A stretch of 64,000 nt of DNA from NCBI GenBank assembly GCA_047974375.1, contig JBKECF010000036.1:7131-71130 (forward strand), read 5' to 3'. A model generated the notes under the pieces. It saw nothing but the letters and a program-made list of their open reading frames with translations, made no database searches and was not told the origin of the DNA. Within the stretch, counting starts at the first letter, position 1; each line of letters begins with the position of its first letter. Both the position numbers and the translations under genes were made by a program. The DNA comes from JBKECF01 sp047974375. Lineage in GTDB: Bacteria > Bacillota > Clostridia > Lachnospirales > CAMZNU01. This document shows, one piece after another, positions 46,224-55,132 of this stretch.

Positions 46224-46250
46224 ATATTTTTTGGTGAGGAAGAAAATAAA

Positions 46251-46299
46251 AAAATACCAATCTTAAATTAGAGTAAATCTAATTTAAGATTGGTATTTT
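46251..46299 (-). terminator. Rho-independent terminator of the SLH protein gene
   Basis: A perfect 22-bp stem (46251-46272 with 46278-46299) and a 5-base loop. On the minus strand it runs into a T-rich tail (TTTTTTTATTTTC). Confidence 0.9.
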
Positions 46300-46302
46300 G
46301 GT

Positions 46303-49300
46303 TTATTCTTCTATACTTCCATTTGCAGCGTTCATAAGTTCTTCATAAGCCCAATGCGTATTTTTTAAATCTATAAAAGTTTTATTTTTATTAAAATCTT
46401 TAGGCCTATTTATAAGTCTATTTACTAGGGACACAAATTCTGCTCTTGTTGCATAATTATTTGGCTTAAATGTACCATCACTATATCCGCTAATTATGCC
46501 ATGGCTATATATAGTGTTTATGCTACTACTTGCCCAATGATTATTTACATCACTAAAATTATTAGGTACGGGTTCTTTGTTATCTACAAAGCGTGCTATT
46601 ATAACAGACAGCTCAGCTCTTGTTATTTTTTCATTTGGTTTGAATGTACCATTTTTATATCCATGTATAATTTTTTCTTGTTGACAATATGCAAGTGCAT
46701 CGCTATACCATGAGTTTTTATTAACATCACTAAATTTATTTATTATGTCTTTGTTAATAGTACTTCCAGTTCCATATAAATTATAAATAATTTGTACTAC
46801 TTCGTTTCTTTTTATGTACTGGTTAGGTCTTATGGTATTATCAGGATAGCCACTAATAAATGGTTTATACAACCTTTCATATTCTAAGTCATTTTCTATT
46901 TTATGTTCGGGTTCTACAACTTCCTTGTCTTTCTTATTTGCATCATCAGAGTCGGATGTATCATTAGGTTTTGGGTAAAATATTTGGACTTCTTCGTTGT
47001 CGAAAATAGCCTTAATAACTACCTTCTCCCTTGGCATTACAAAGCTAGTAATATAATCACTACTTGACAAGGTTACATTGTTAGAAACTACTACCCAGTT
47101 TTTAAATTTATATCCCTCATTTGCTTCAGCGGAAATTGTTATATTTTCACCCTCGTAATAAGAGTTGCCGCCATAGGCTATACCACCGGAGGAGCTTTGT
47201 ACCTCAAGATCGTATTTTTGGCTTTTGGAATACACAAGGTAAATGTTATGGAATACATTAGTAGGCTTTATATTATACAATGTACCAGATTCTACATTAT
47301 CATATCTAAAACCATCGATATAGGCATAGCCTAAGTCGTACATACTGTGGTCGTCCATTGGCGTTAATAGAGAGAGTTCCCTTCCAACAAAACCATCGTA
47401 GGATTTGGAGTTTGCCAACTTTGTGCCATCTTGTAGCACGTAGTGTACATTAACGGAACTACTTTGGTCGTAGTATAAAATAACTTCATAATCCCCAGGG
47501 ACTTTTGGCGAGAATATATTGTCTTTTAAATAATCTTTGTATTTACTGTCGCCAACACTCATATTTAGGTATTTAAATCCAGTGAAATCCTCGGCAGGTA
47601 TATAAATCTCATCATTAAGAGGGATGTCGTTATAAATTGCTACGGTTTCATAAATATTGCTAAGTTTGCTTTCGGATTTAACAACTAAGTCGTAAGTTTG
47701 ATATTTGTAAGTTGTTTTTATATGGAAGTTATAGTCATTTGGCGTGAAGTTTAAGTAGTTATTGCTAAATACATCTCCAACATCGTATTCTTTATTATTT
47801 GCCTCGAATTTTACTATTTCACATCCTTGCAAAGGTGGAGCGTAACTATATTGTTTTTTTTCATTGCTATAGAGGGTTTCAAAATTAAATTCATTTAGTA
47901 AATCTGTTCCAAGAAAATCTTGATATTTAACTTTTACCATAGGAGTGTATAGTATGTTTATTTTATACTCACCTGGAATAAATACATTAGTTTCCTCGTT
48001 TAAATAAGGTATATATTTATTGTAATTTTCGTAATCATCCCCTTTATATATAACTTCTATAGCGCCGCTTGTAGTAGTTGGTCCGGATATTTCTATACCA
48101 GACATTTCGAAATTAACACCCCTTTGGGCTTCAGGTATATATATATCTTTAAATTCTTTAAAGTCAATTTCAGGGTCTTCATATAAAAGTCTTTTATCAT
48201 ATATCATAGATGCGTTTGGTGCTTTTTTTGAGTCGATACTATTTACATAGTTCACAGTGTAGTTATAGCCCTTATCGTTTGGTATGCCTTTATAATATCT
48301 TACATTTACAATTCTACCTATTTCGCCAAAATTAATTTTTAAATTTTCTTGGCCTTCATTTAAAGTCCAACCATCAAACTCTTTTATGGATATATCTTCC
48401 ACAGATTTATTGTTGTAATAAATCATTTCTTCTTCTAAAGGTACATAGACCCCATCGCCTTGAGTATAGTCTATACCGCTGTAGATTATTTTTTTATCCC
48501 TTGGCTCGAATTTTATTTCGGCTGTATCTTTTTCCTTGTTACCTGTTAGCATGAAATTTATAGGTTTAGTAAAATCATAGGTTGAAGAGTAGCAATTAAT
48601 ATCTGGAACTTCTTCTAAAATATTTATTAAATCACTGTAAGTTATGTTAATAACATCTCCAACATGTGCATTCTTAGAATATTCGTATATTACACTATTG
48701 GTATCGCTTCTTATGAACCTAATTCGTGCAGTGGCTTCATTAGCATCATAATGAACATAAAGTGGTTTATTATCAACCCATTTTACATCTGCTATATTAT
48801 TATTTACTGTTATTTTATTTGTGTCGTTTGCTATGGGGTTGTCTACAGTATAAAAGCCTTTGAAAGTATAACCCTGACGGATTGGTACAGGCAGGGAATA
48901 ATTATTACTTGCAGGAAATTGTGCTATGGTAGGAGCGGATATAGATGTTTTTTCTTCTGGGTATTTCCTGTATTCGACGCTGTAAATATCTTTTTTTATA
49001 ATTTTGCTATACTCAAAAGTTATTATATTTTTTGTTGGGTCTCCAACAACTACTAGAGTTCTGTTTGGCTTTACATTTTTATATTCATAGCCTTTTATTC
49101 CTTTTACTGGTGGAGCAAACTTAGAGCCGATCATTTTTTGGTATGTTTCATCTTCAACTATTTTGTTTCCTGTAAGATTATCTATATATTGTACTGTTAC
49201 ATCTATATTTGGGAGAGTGTCCCAAATTCTAAAGTTATATACTTCGCTAATATTTCCAGATAAATCTACAGCCGCAATGTGTAAATATTGTTCTTCTGTT

Positions 49301-50718
49301 AAACCTTCAAATGGAGTTGGTACTTTTAAACTACTACCTGCTTCTAGAGTTTTATATTGGTTTAAGTCCGATTCTTTATTTGCATCAATATCATAAATGA
49401 AATTGTTAATGCCTCCTTCAACGCTTACGTTTATTATGTTTGATAATGAAATATCATTGCCATAAGTGGACACATTAGGGTCGCTAAGTATTTTTGATAA
49501 TTCTTCATATTCATGAATTATGCTCTTGCTTATGGGTGCTGCAATTACCCTGTAGTTATAGCTGTCACCTAAATCAGATGCGTAAAATTCGAAAAATTGA
49601 TTATCTCTTATATTGTATGTAACATCTGATGGAAGATTTTCATCTAAAACTTGGTCAGTGGTATTTGTTTCTATATTTACTTGGGATAAAGAATATATTA
49701 AATTTGCTAACACCATACGCTCTGCTGTGTTGCTTTCACCATTGGAGTGGCCTGTTTGTATGAAAGCCACATTTTTTTCTACCATTAAATAAAAGTTAGC
49801 ATTGTATTTTATGCCGTTAATAGTATCTGTTATATCATCTTTTGCACCATCACTTACATTATAGTTAAAATATGGGCCATCTCCAGGAGAAGGATAATAA
49901 TTTTTTGCAAATGTCATGAATATATTATCCGGCGCTGTTGGTATTTGGTGTAGAGTGTGGCTAGTTGGTATGTTCAAGTCCAGACCTGCTATATCAAACG
50001 GATATGTAGTAACACTGCCTTGTTTAATTACTTTTATTTTATCGCTATAAATTCTTTTGTCTGTATTACGTTCTTTTATAACTAAATTTAGGTTATTTTC
50101 GGCTAAATCATTAAATACTTTATTTTTATTTTTATATGATATAGTATCGTGGCCAAAAATAACACCTCCACCATTGTCTATAAATTCCTGTATAACCTCA
50201 GATGCGTCTTTACTTAAATCTTTATTATTATTGGAATCCCAAAAACCAAAAACTACAACATCATAGTTATATAACTTTTTGCTAGAAGAATCTAAATATA
50301 AATACTTATTGGGGTTTTTATTGAAGGTAGAGATTTTAACTGGAGTAACATTAATGTTAACTTTATTATTGGTATCGTTTAGCTTGTTCATCCAGTCTTT
50401 TAAGTCGCTAGAGTCAAGTTCATCTGGAAATACGTTTAGCACTCTCACCTCATCAATGGAATAGTTTCCACGTAAAGTCCATTTGCCTGTCCGTAGATTT
50501 TGTCTAGCTAAATAATATGCTGTGCCTTCCCCTGTATAAGTTACTTCGTCCCAACTTAAATCAATATTTTTTCTTCCTGGTTCAGCTGTTGTATTGGTAA
50601 TTTTTAAATTAAAACCATTTTTCACTGGAGAGGCTTCAATTGGTATGTTAAGTATATTAAATGATATTACTAAGACTAAAAATAAAACTATTTTTTTATT
50701 AAATATTTTATTAAACAT
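46303..50718 (-). CDS. Large S-layer-homology cell-surface protein
   Basis: 1471 residues. A signal peptide (FNKKIVLFLVLVISFNIL...IEA) is followed by an Fn3-like strand set and a region of about 120-330 resembling a ThuA/GATase-like fold ('YDVVVFGFWDSNNNKDLSKDASEVIQEFIDNGGGVIFGHD'). Then come several MucBP/InlB-like modules ('VQYIDNLTGNKIVEDETYQ', 'YPVHY-type', 'VNYVNSIDSK', 'VHYVLQDGTKLANSKSYDGFVG') and a bacterial repeat domain ('SSGGIAYGGNSYYEGENITISAEANEGYKFKNWVV'). Three SLH domains lie at the end ('FISGYPDNTIRPNQYIKRNEVVQIIYNL', 'IIHGYKNGTFKPNEKITRAELSVIIARF', 'IISGYSDGTFKPNNYATRAEFVSLVNRL'), which tether it to wall polysaccharide. It is probably an adhesin or scaffold. No enzyme active site was found. 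Confidence 0.9.
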   Translation of the reverse strand: MFNKIFNKKIVLFLVLVISFNILNIPIEASPVKNGFNLKITNTTAEPGRKNIDLSWDEVTYTGEGTAYYLARQNLRTGKWTLRGNYSIDEVRVLNVFPDELDSSDLKDWMNKLNDTNNKVNINVTPVKISTFNKNPNKYLYLDSSSKKLYNYDVVVFGFWDSNNNKDLSKDASEVIQEFIDNGGGVIFGHDTISYKNKNKVFNDLAENNLNLVIKERNTDKRIYSDKIKVIKQGSVTTYPFDIAGLDLNIPTSHTLHQIPTAPDNIFMTFAKNYYPSPGDGPYFNYNVSDGAKDDITDTINGIKYNANFYLMVEKNVAFIQTGHSNGESNTAERMVLANLIYSLSQVNIETNTTDQVLDENLPSDVTYNIRDNQFFEFYASDLGDSYNYRVIAAPISKSIIHEYEELSKILSDPNVSTYGNDISLSNIINVSVEGGINNFIYDIDANKESDLNQYKTLEAGSSLKVPTPFEGLTEEQYLHIAAVDLSGNISEVYNFRIWDTLPNIDVTVQYIDNLTGNKIVEDETYQKMIGSKFAPPVKGIKGYEYKNVKPNRTLVVVGDPTKNIITFEYSKIIKKDIYSVEYRKYPEEKTSISAPTIAQFPASNNYSLPVPIRQGYTFKGFYTVDNPIANDTNKITVNNNIADVKWVDNKPLYVHYDANEATARIRFIRSDTNSVIYEYSKNAHVGDVINITYSDLINILEEVPDINCYSSTYDFTKPINFMLTGNKEKDTAEIKFEPRDKKIIYSGIDYTQGDGVYVPLEEEMIYYNNKSVEDISIKEFDGWTLNEGQENLKINFGEIGRIVNVRYYKGIPNDKGYNYTVNYVNSIDSKKAPNASMIYDKRLLYEDPEIDFKEFKDIYIPEAQRGVNFEMSGIEISGPTTTSGAIEVIYKGDDYENYNKYIPYLNEETNVFIPGEYKINILYTPMVKVKYQDFLGTDLLNEFNFETLYSNEKKQYSYAPPLQGCEIVKFEANNKEYDVGDVFSNNYLNFTPNDYNFHIKTTYKYQTYDLVVKSESKLSNIYETVAIYNDIPLNDEIYIPAEDFTGFKYLNMSVGDSKYKDYLKDNIFSPKVPGDYEVILYYDQSSSVNVHYVLQDGTKLANSKSYDGFVGRELSLLTPMDDHSMYDLGYAYIDGFRYDNVESGTLYNIKPTNVFHNIYLVYSKSQKYDLEVQSSSGGIAYGGNSYYEGENITISAEANEGYKFKNWVVVSNNVTLSSSDYITSFVMPREKVVIKAIFDNEEVQIFYPKPNDTSDSDDANKKDKEVVEPEHKIENDLEYERLYKPFISGYPDNTIRPNQYIKRNEVVQIIYNLYGTGSTINKDIINKFSDVNKNSWYSDALAYCQQEKIIHGYKNGTFKPNEKITRAELSVIIARFVDNKEPVPNNFSDVNNHWASSSINTIYSHGIISGYSDGTFKPNNYATRAEFVSLVNRLINRPKDFNKNKTFIDLKNTHWAYEELMNAANGSIEE

Positions 50719-50934
50719 ATTTTCCTCCTTAAATTTGAATTTTATTATTTTAACATTTAAATTTCATTTTATGTTACACCGGTATAGTACTCCTAATAGT
50801 AATAAATAGTCAATGAGGAAAATTTAAAATGCCTTGTTAGATATATTGTAGAGGGGATTATTTATAGTAAAATGTGTCATAAAAATTCGATTGACAATAT
50901 GGATTTAATGTATTAAATATATATTAATAAACAA

Positions 50935-50977
50935 AGTAAATAGACCTTTCCGTCAGTGGGGGTCTAATTCTTACCGA
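50935..50977 (-). repeat. Dispersed structured repeat, copy R5 (both ends only, core deleted)
   Basis: 43 bases in minus orientation: AGTAAATAGACC..CGTCAGTGGG joined directly to GGTCTAATTCTTACCGA. Compared with R7, everything between two GTGGGGG stretches is missing. It sits 24 bases upstream of the QueD-like gene. Confidence 0.8.
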
Positions 50978-51000
50978 TTAATATTATACAAGGAGAAAAA

Positions 51001-51564
51001 ATGAAAAGTTTTACAACATTTGATTTACAATACGCACATAGGTTTTACGGTTTTAGAGGTGAGGCTCAATATTTACATGGCCACACTGGTATAATAACTA
51101 TTGAAGTTGAAGACACTGTTGAAGCAGGTGTTAACATGGTATTCCCATGTAACCAAATTCAGAAAACAGCTTGGGATGTTTTACAAAATTTTGACCATGC
51201 ATTGGTATTGAGGGAAGATGATCCTTTGTTGCCGGCTATTTTAGGTGTTTATGAGGAACAAGGCATCAAAAATGGTGCACCTACAAATAAACAAAAAGGT
51301 CCTGCTTTTAAAACTGAGTTAGCAACAGCTTATCCGGAGTGCCGTTTAGTTGTGACGAAAGAAACTATGACTGTTGAAGGCATGATTAAAATTGTTTATG
51401 ATTTATTAAAAGATAAAATGAATGTATGTAAAATAACTTTCACAAGTGGTGTAAATGGTGCAACTGAAGAATATTCTTATCATAGAGATATAGACCGTTG
51501 CCCATTATGTGGAATAGAGTTACATGAAAATGGTGTATGTCCTAAATGTGGATATAAAAAATAG
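51001..51564 (+). CDS. QueD/PTPS-like protein with C-terminal zinc ribbon
   Basis: 187 residues. The 6-pyruvoyl-tetrahydropterin synthase/QueD fold is shown by the zinc histidines in 'YAHRFYGF' and 'YLHGHTGIITIEV', 'NFDHALVL' and the C-terminal 'ECRLVVTKETMTVEGMIKIVYDLL' with the Glu expected near the pterin site. About 25 extra residues form a C4 ribbon ('CPLCGIELHENGVCPKCGYKK'). No queC, queE or folE genes are adjacent. The usual catalytic Cys position is unclear; Cys occurs in 'MVFPCNQIQK'. The exact pterin or deazaguanine reaction is therefore uncertain. AAGGAG precedes the start. Confidence 0.82.
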   Translation: MKSFTTFDLQYAHRFYGFRGEAQYLHGHTGIITIEVEDTVEAGVNMVFPCNQIQKTAWDVLQNFDHALVLREDDPLLPAILGVYEEQGIKNGAPTNKQKGPAFKTELATAYPECRLVVTKETMTVEGMIKIVYDLLKDKMNVCKITFTSGVNGATEEYSYHRDIDRCPLCGIELHENGVCPKCGYKK

Positions 51565-51580
51565 TTATGTATAAATTAAG

Positions 51581-51608
51581 AGTAGGGGGCATTTACCCTC
51601 TGCTTTTT
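51581..51608 (+). terminator. Probable terminator after the QueD-like gene
   Basis: An imperfect stem (AGTAGGGGG against CCCTCTGCT) followed by seven Ts. Confidence 0.5.
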
Positions 51609-51997
51609 TTATATATTTTAATATAAGTTTTCCTTTCTTTACTGGCTGGGAGTGTAACCTTTGATAAAAAAATAATCCTTGAGTATTTTTTTTTGCTGTA
51701 TAATGTTATGCATAATAATAACTGCAGAAATTATTAAAAATATTTATGATAGAACAAAAAAATCTTACTTTAGGAACTGGAATTAAAAGCCTGTGTAGAA
51801 AAACTATATGTTTTTTAAAATAGGAAGCCATACACGATATTGTTATAGGACTAGTGATTAACATAATCAATTTTGGTTTGCGTTTTTATGAATACAACAG
51901 TTGTTGTACATAACCGTTATGTAACATGAAGTACTGATAATTAAGGGATTTTTAAATTTGATAAACTCTATTTTACTAATATAAGGAGGTTTTTAAC
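51609..51997. other. Intergenic region, no gene seen
   Basis: 389 AT-rich bases without a credible frame. The final 40 bases hold the ribosome site (AAGGAGG) of the next gene and probably its promoter. No repeat copy is present. Confidence 0.6.
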
Positions 51998-52624
51998 ATG
52001 AAAATGAAAAAAATATTTTTCGCTCTACCTTTAATAGTATTAATATTAGCAGGAAAATCATTTATACTACAAGCTAAACCACGAAATACTCCTAACCTTA
52101 AATCTATAAAAGAATTATACCCTGCAGACCACAAAAACTATAAATTAATTGAAAGCAAAACTGTAGTAACTCCTTGGAAAGAAGCTATTTCAGATTATGC
52201 ATTTGAAAATAATATTACCTACGAAATGGCAGAAAAAAAGCTTTTATCTAAATCAAGAGCTAATGGAAGCACTGTTCTGACTAAAACCAATAAATATAAA
52301 TTAGCCAACGGATACGCTGTATCTGTTAGAGTAAGATATGTAAGGTATAGCTATGGTAGCTTTCGTCAATTTAGCGAAGTGATTTCTATATCTTCTTACC
52401 CTAGTGACAGTAATCACACATGGCACGAAGTTGAAGGATATGATTACAACAGAGAATATCCAACTACTAATTTAAATATTGAAGTCTTTGGATATTCTGA
52501 AATTCAGTGGGATGAAAGCGCATCTGGTGGATTTGATGTACCAGGTTTTTCGGCTAACTATTCAGTAGGCACAACTACCTACTACGGGAGAGAACAAACT
52601 TTGAATTTCTATTTAGGTATTTAA
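51998..52624 (+). CDS. Secreted protein of unknown function
   Basis: 208 residues. A hydrophobic N-terminus after Lys residues (MKMKKIFFALPLIVLILAG) is a signal peptide or anchor. The rest is polar and beta-rich with many Tyr and Ser ('VSVRVRYVRYSYGSFRQFSEVISISSY', 'WDESASGGFDVPGFSANYSVGTTTYYGREQTLNFYL'). I do not recognise a family. Strong AAGGAGG before the ATG supports expression. It is the only intact gene in a patch of decayed genes upstream of tRNA-Leu, and may be accessory. Confidence 0.7.
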   Translation: MKMKKIFFALPLIVLILAGKSFILQAKPRNTPNLKSIKELYPADHKNYKLIESKTVVTPWKEAISDYAFENNITYEMAEKKLLSKSRANGSTVLTKTNKYKLANGYAVSVRVRYVRYSYGSFRQFSEVISISSYPSDSNHTWHEVEGYDYNREYPTTNLNIEVFGYSEIQWDESASGGFDVPGFSANYSVGTTTYYGREQTLNFYLGI

Positions 52625-52634
52625 TTATATGCTA

Positions 52635-52676
52635 TTTAGTGGGGGTACAAGCTCATTGACGGTAGGTCCAATGACT
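52635..52676 (+). repeat. Dispersed structured repeat, copy R6 (right half only)
   Basis: Begins TTTAGTGGGGGTACAAGC, a worn hairpin 2, and ends GACGGTAGGTCCAATGACT, a variant of the right end. The left half is missing. It lies between two accessory genes. Confidence 0.7.
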
Positions 52677-52696
52677 TTAATAGGAAGTTATATTAA

Positions 52697-53098
52697 ATGA
52701 AAAAAACTTTTAAACTAATCAATTCTTTAATTATCCTTATGTTTATTTTCACAACCACTATATTTGCGAATACAAAAATTAATTTACCTGATAATCTACC
52801 CACTAATCTAGAGCAAGATTATATAGAGGGGTATATTACTGAAAAAACCATTCTATATTATGATGAACAAGGTAGAATAATTAATGAAATTATTGAATAT
52901 TACAGTTTTAAATAAAAATTAATAGAAGTCAATAATAATATAGAAAAAAACACTAAAAATATTATTCCGAATTTAGTTGTATCAACTTTATCTAAAGTTG
53001 GTGATAATAGAATAAAATTAACTTTAGTTAATATTTGGATTGATAACTTTATAGCAATAAAGAAATACAAAAAAACTATAGAAGAGAATATATTATAA
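52697..53098 (+). pseudogene. Small secreted protein gene with an internal TAA
   Basis: From 52697 the frame gives a signal peptide (MKKTFKLINSLIILMFIFTTTIFA) and 48 further residues to a TAA at 52913. The same frame then stays open for another 60 codons ('KLIEVNNNIEKNTKNIIPNLVVSTLSKVGDN...') to a TAA at 53096. The continuation looks like protein, so an ancestral gene of about 133 codons was probably split by a stop. The first 72 residues could still be made. I recognise no family. Confidence 0.6.
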
Positions 53099-53120
53099 TA
53101 ATTTCATGAATTTTCATTCT

Positions 53121-53430
53121 TTATAAATGACGAAGATTTTTTCGATAATTGCGTAGGTTATCTTCATCAACACTTTTAATGATTTTATCCAGAGTGGATA
53201 ATACTTTTTCTTCTGCCCAATTACCTTTCTGAATTTCTTGATAAAGCTCAGAATTGGGATAGATAGTCAACATATTTGCTCCAATGGGGATATTTGGAAT
53301 TTGAAAGGTAGGTCATCATATAAGGTGCAAAATTTGCATTGGTGATGTGTACACCATGCTGTCGCTTCTAAAATAAGTGAGGATCCTCGTATGGGGGTCG
53401 ACATATTGTTCCTGTGTAGTGCATATCAGC
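53121..53430 (-). pseudogene. Radical SAM protein remnant, frameshifted and internally deleted
   Basis: On the minus strand about 53290-53400 reads 'SSLILEATAWCTHHQCKFCTLYDDLPFKF', a radical SAM 4Fe-4S motif region of the 'CxxxxCxxC' kind with the usual Pro-Phe that follows. A shifted frame then gives 'IGANMLTIYPNSELYQEIQKGNWAEEKVLSTLDKIIKS', the C-terminal pattern of the same family, to a stop at 53121-53123. Another frameshift seems to lie before the first part ('RPPYE' is in a different frame). The middle of the protein is missing. This is a dead gene. Confidence 0.65.
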
Positions 53431-53549
53431 ACCTCATGTTCTTTTTACGCATTATATCATTAGTGCAAGAAAAATAAAAGTACTTAACTTTTTTGTTGTA
53501 CATTGGAAAATACATGTAAGGAGAGTATAATATATAGATATAATCGTAA

Positions 53550-53813
53550 AGTGTCTATGCAGAATGGAGTGTTACTGTTGGAGTAAGTGCAGAGGTTGTT
53601 TCATCGGAATTAGGTTTTACTGTTGGAGAAGAGCATACAGTTTCTGATACACAAATAGTTGATACAGATGGTTATAACTATGTTAAGGTTGCTGCCTATG
53701 ATAGGTTCTGGCAATATTATTTTGATATTCAAGAAACATGGGGTGCTCGAAGTGGAATGGGAGAGGTAATTGACCCTTTTGGAGTAAGATTTGAAATAAT
53801 GAGATATAATTAG
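53550..53813 (+). pseudogene. 5'-truncated gene fragment of unknown family
   Basis: An 87-codon frame with no ATG, GTG or TTG near its start: 'WSVTVGVSAEVVSSELGFTVGEEHTVSDTQIVDTDGYNYVKVAAYDRFWQYYFDIQETWG' and a stop at 53811. It resembles the beta-repeat C-terminal part of secreted Firmicute proteins that I cannot name. The 5' part is missing; the break lies near the radical SAM remnant. GGGAGG after it serves the next small frame. Confidence 0.6.
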
Positions 53814-53824
53814 GGAGGACGAAT

Positions 53825-53953
53825 TTGAATAAAAAACTTAGATTAAAAAATACTTTAGGAGTAATATTAATATTACTTAGCTTTTATATTACTTATGATA
53901 CTACATCTTTTGTCATGAATGAATTTTATTATTCCAAGTTCACCTTTATTTAA
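53825..53953 (+). CDS. Small membrane protein, 42 residues, TTG start
   Basis: TTG at 53825 with GGGAGGAC 4-6 bases upstream. The peptide has a basic N-terminus (MNKKLRLKN), one membrane helix (TLGVILILLSFYITYD) and a short tail. It follows the gene fragment on the same strand and may be what remains of a two-gene unit. It could also be truncated. No family recognised. Confidence 0.45.
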   Translation: MNKKLRLKNTLGVILILLSFYITYDTTSFVMNEFYYSKFTFI

Positions 53954-53967
53954 GTAAATAATTGTAC

Positions 53968-53996
53968 TTGCAATTTATTTTGAAATATATTATACT
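53968..53996 (+). promoter_or_regulatory. Sigma-A promoter of tRNA-Leu
   Basis: TTGCAA, 17 bases, TATACT, ending 19 bases before the tRNA. Confidence 0.75.
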
Positions 53997-54015
53997 ATTA
54001 AAGTTAGTTAGACAA

Positions 54016-54097
54016 GCGGATGTGGCGGAATTGGTAGACGCACCAGACTCAAAATCTGGCGATTTCGATCATGGGGGTTCGAATCCCCCCATCCGCA
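54016..54097 (+). tRNA. tRNA-Leu (anticodon CAA)
   Basis: The acceptor stem GCGGATG pairs with CATCCGC, discriminator A. The anticodon stem CCAGA/TCTGG encloses the loop CTCAAAA, giving CAA, which reads the UUG leucine codon. The variable arm is long (class II), and the T arm is GGGGG TTCGAAT CCCCC. CCA is not encoded. It stands alone, downstream of a patch of decayed accessory genes, a common setting for integration sites, but I see no integrase. Confidence 0.95.
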
Positions 54098-54154
54098 TTA
54101 TAATTTGTAAGACTAGGTTTAATACAAGAGGTTATATATAAAAGGGGAGCAAAT

Positions 54155-54655
54155 ATGAATTTATCTGATTTAAGTAAGAATAGTGATTCGAATTTAGAAG
54201 TAATCAAACCTATATCGGAAAGTACTGAAATTGTAAATACTCAAGCTTCACCTGAGCAACACCAGCCTTTGAATAATACTAAATTTTGTAAGCATTGTGG
54301 TAAAGTAATCGATAAAGAGGTTGTAGTGTGTATTCATTGTGGAAAACAAGTTGAGGAACTTAAGACCTCGGGAGCAACACCGATGCAGGTTGTTAATCAT
54401 GTTAATAATTCCAATACTAATACTAATACTAATACTAATACTAATGTAAACGGTGCTTTTATAGCGGGTAGGGTTAAAAATAAATGGGTAGCATTTTTAC
54501 TATGTTTATTCATTGGATTTTTAGGAGCACATAAATTTTATGAAGGAAAGATGATATTTGGCATACTATATTTATTTACCTTTGGATTATTTGGTATAGG
54601 AGTTATAATTGATTTAATATTAATATTACTAAAGCCAAACCCATATTTTGTATAA
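54155..54655 (+). CDS. TM2-domain protein with N-terminal zinc ribbon
   Basis: 166 residues. A CxxC...CxxC ribbon ('FCKHCGKVIDKEVVVCIHCGKQ') at about 48-70, a low-complexity Asn-Thr linker, then the TM2 domain with two helices ('KNKWVAFLLCLFIGFLGAHKFYEGKMIFGILYLFTFGLFGIGVIIDLILILL'). TM2 proteins are small membrane proteins of unknown role. Good AAAAGGGGAG before the ATG. Confidence 0.88.
   Translation: MNLSDLSKNSDSNLEVIKPISESTEIVNTQASPEQHQPLNNTKFCKHCGKVIDKEVVVCIHCGKQVEELKTSGATPMQVVNHVNNSNTNTNTNTNTNVNGAFIAGRVKNKWVAFLLCLFIGFLGAHKFYEGKMIFGILYLFTFGLFGIGVIIDLILILLKPNPYFV
54413..54442 (+). repeat. In-frame hexanucleotide repeat (AATACT)5
   Basis: Five perfect AATACT units within the TM2 gene encode the Asn-Thr linker. 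Copy number changes would alter linker length without breaking the frame. Confidence 0.9.
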
Positions 54656-54679
54656 AATATAAATATTGACGAAAAATAT

Positions 54680-54714
54680 AAAACACAAGGACTTAAATGT
54701 TTTTGTGTTTTTTT
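54680..54714 (+). terminator. Rho-independent terminator after the TM2 gene
   Basis: AAAACACAA pairs with TTGTGTTTT, followed by Ts. Confidence 0.75.
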
Positions 54715-54920
54715 GTATTATAAAAAAGCTAAATGGCTAAAATAATATAAAAATAAGTAAGTTTTATCTTTATTATTCTAAATATATCATTACATAACGT
54801 TAATATTTTAATATGTAGACTAAAATAATTATGAAATATAGTTGCATAATATTAAAAATGCTAGTATTCTATATAGAATGGCTGACTTGGTAGAAATGTA
54901 AATAGAAATAATTTTAATGA

Positions 54921-55110
54921 AGTCAATAGACCTTTCCGTCGTGGGGGCTTGTACCCCACACTGAACGGCGAATTTGGTCGCATAACCGAGTTGGTTGCAT
55001 AGTCGAGTTGGCTGCTTACTCGAGCAATAAAGCGAAGCTTTATGACCAGAGCAGTTTACGCAGTAAACGACCAGATGCTAGCATTGAGGTGGGGGTCTAA
55101 TTCTTACCGA
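54921..55110 (-). repeat. Dispersed structured repeat, copy R7, carrying a mini-hairpin array
   Basis: 190 bases in minus orientation with both conserved ends (AGTCAATAGACC and GGTCTAATTCTTACCGA) and hairpin 2. In its own orientation the centre of hairpin 1 is replaced by units: CTGGTC-GTTTAC-TGC-GTAAAC-TGCT, then CTGGTC-ATAAAGC-TTC-GCTTTAT-TGCT, then CGAGTAAGCAGCCAACTCG and AACCAACTCGGTTATGCG segments. The linkers are constant, the stems differ. It lies 22 bases upstream of lipB. Confidence 0.88.
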
Positions 55111-55132
55111 TTAAAATAGTTAGGGGTGGAAG

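Noticed and set aside
54016..54097. tRNA-Leu as a proven attachment site of an island
   Set aside because: No integrase, direct repeat of the tRNA 3' end or island boundary was found; kept only as a possibility.
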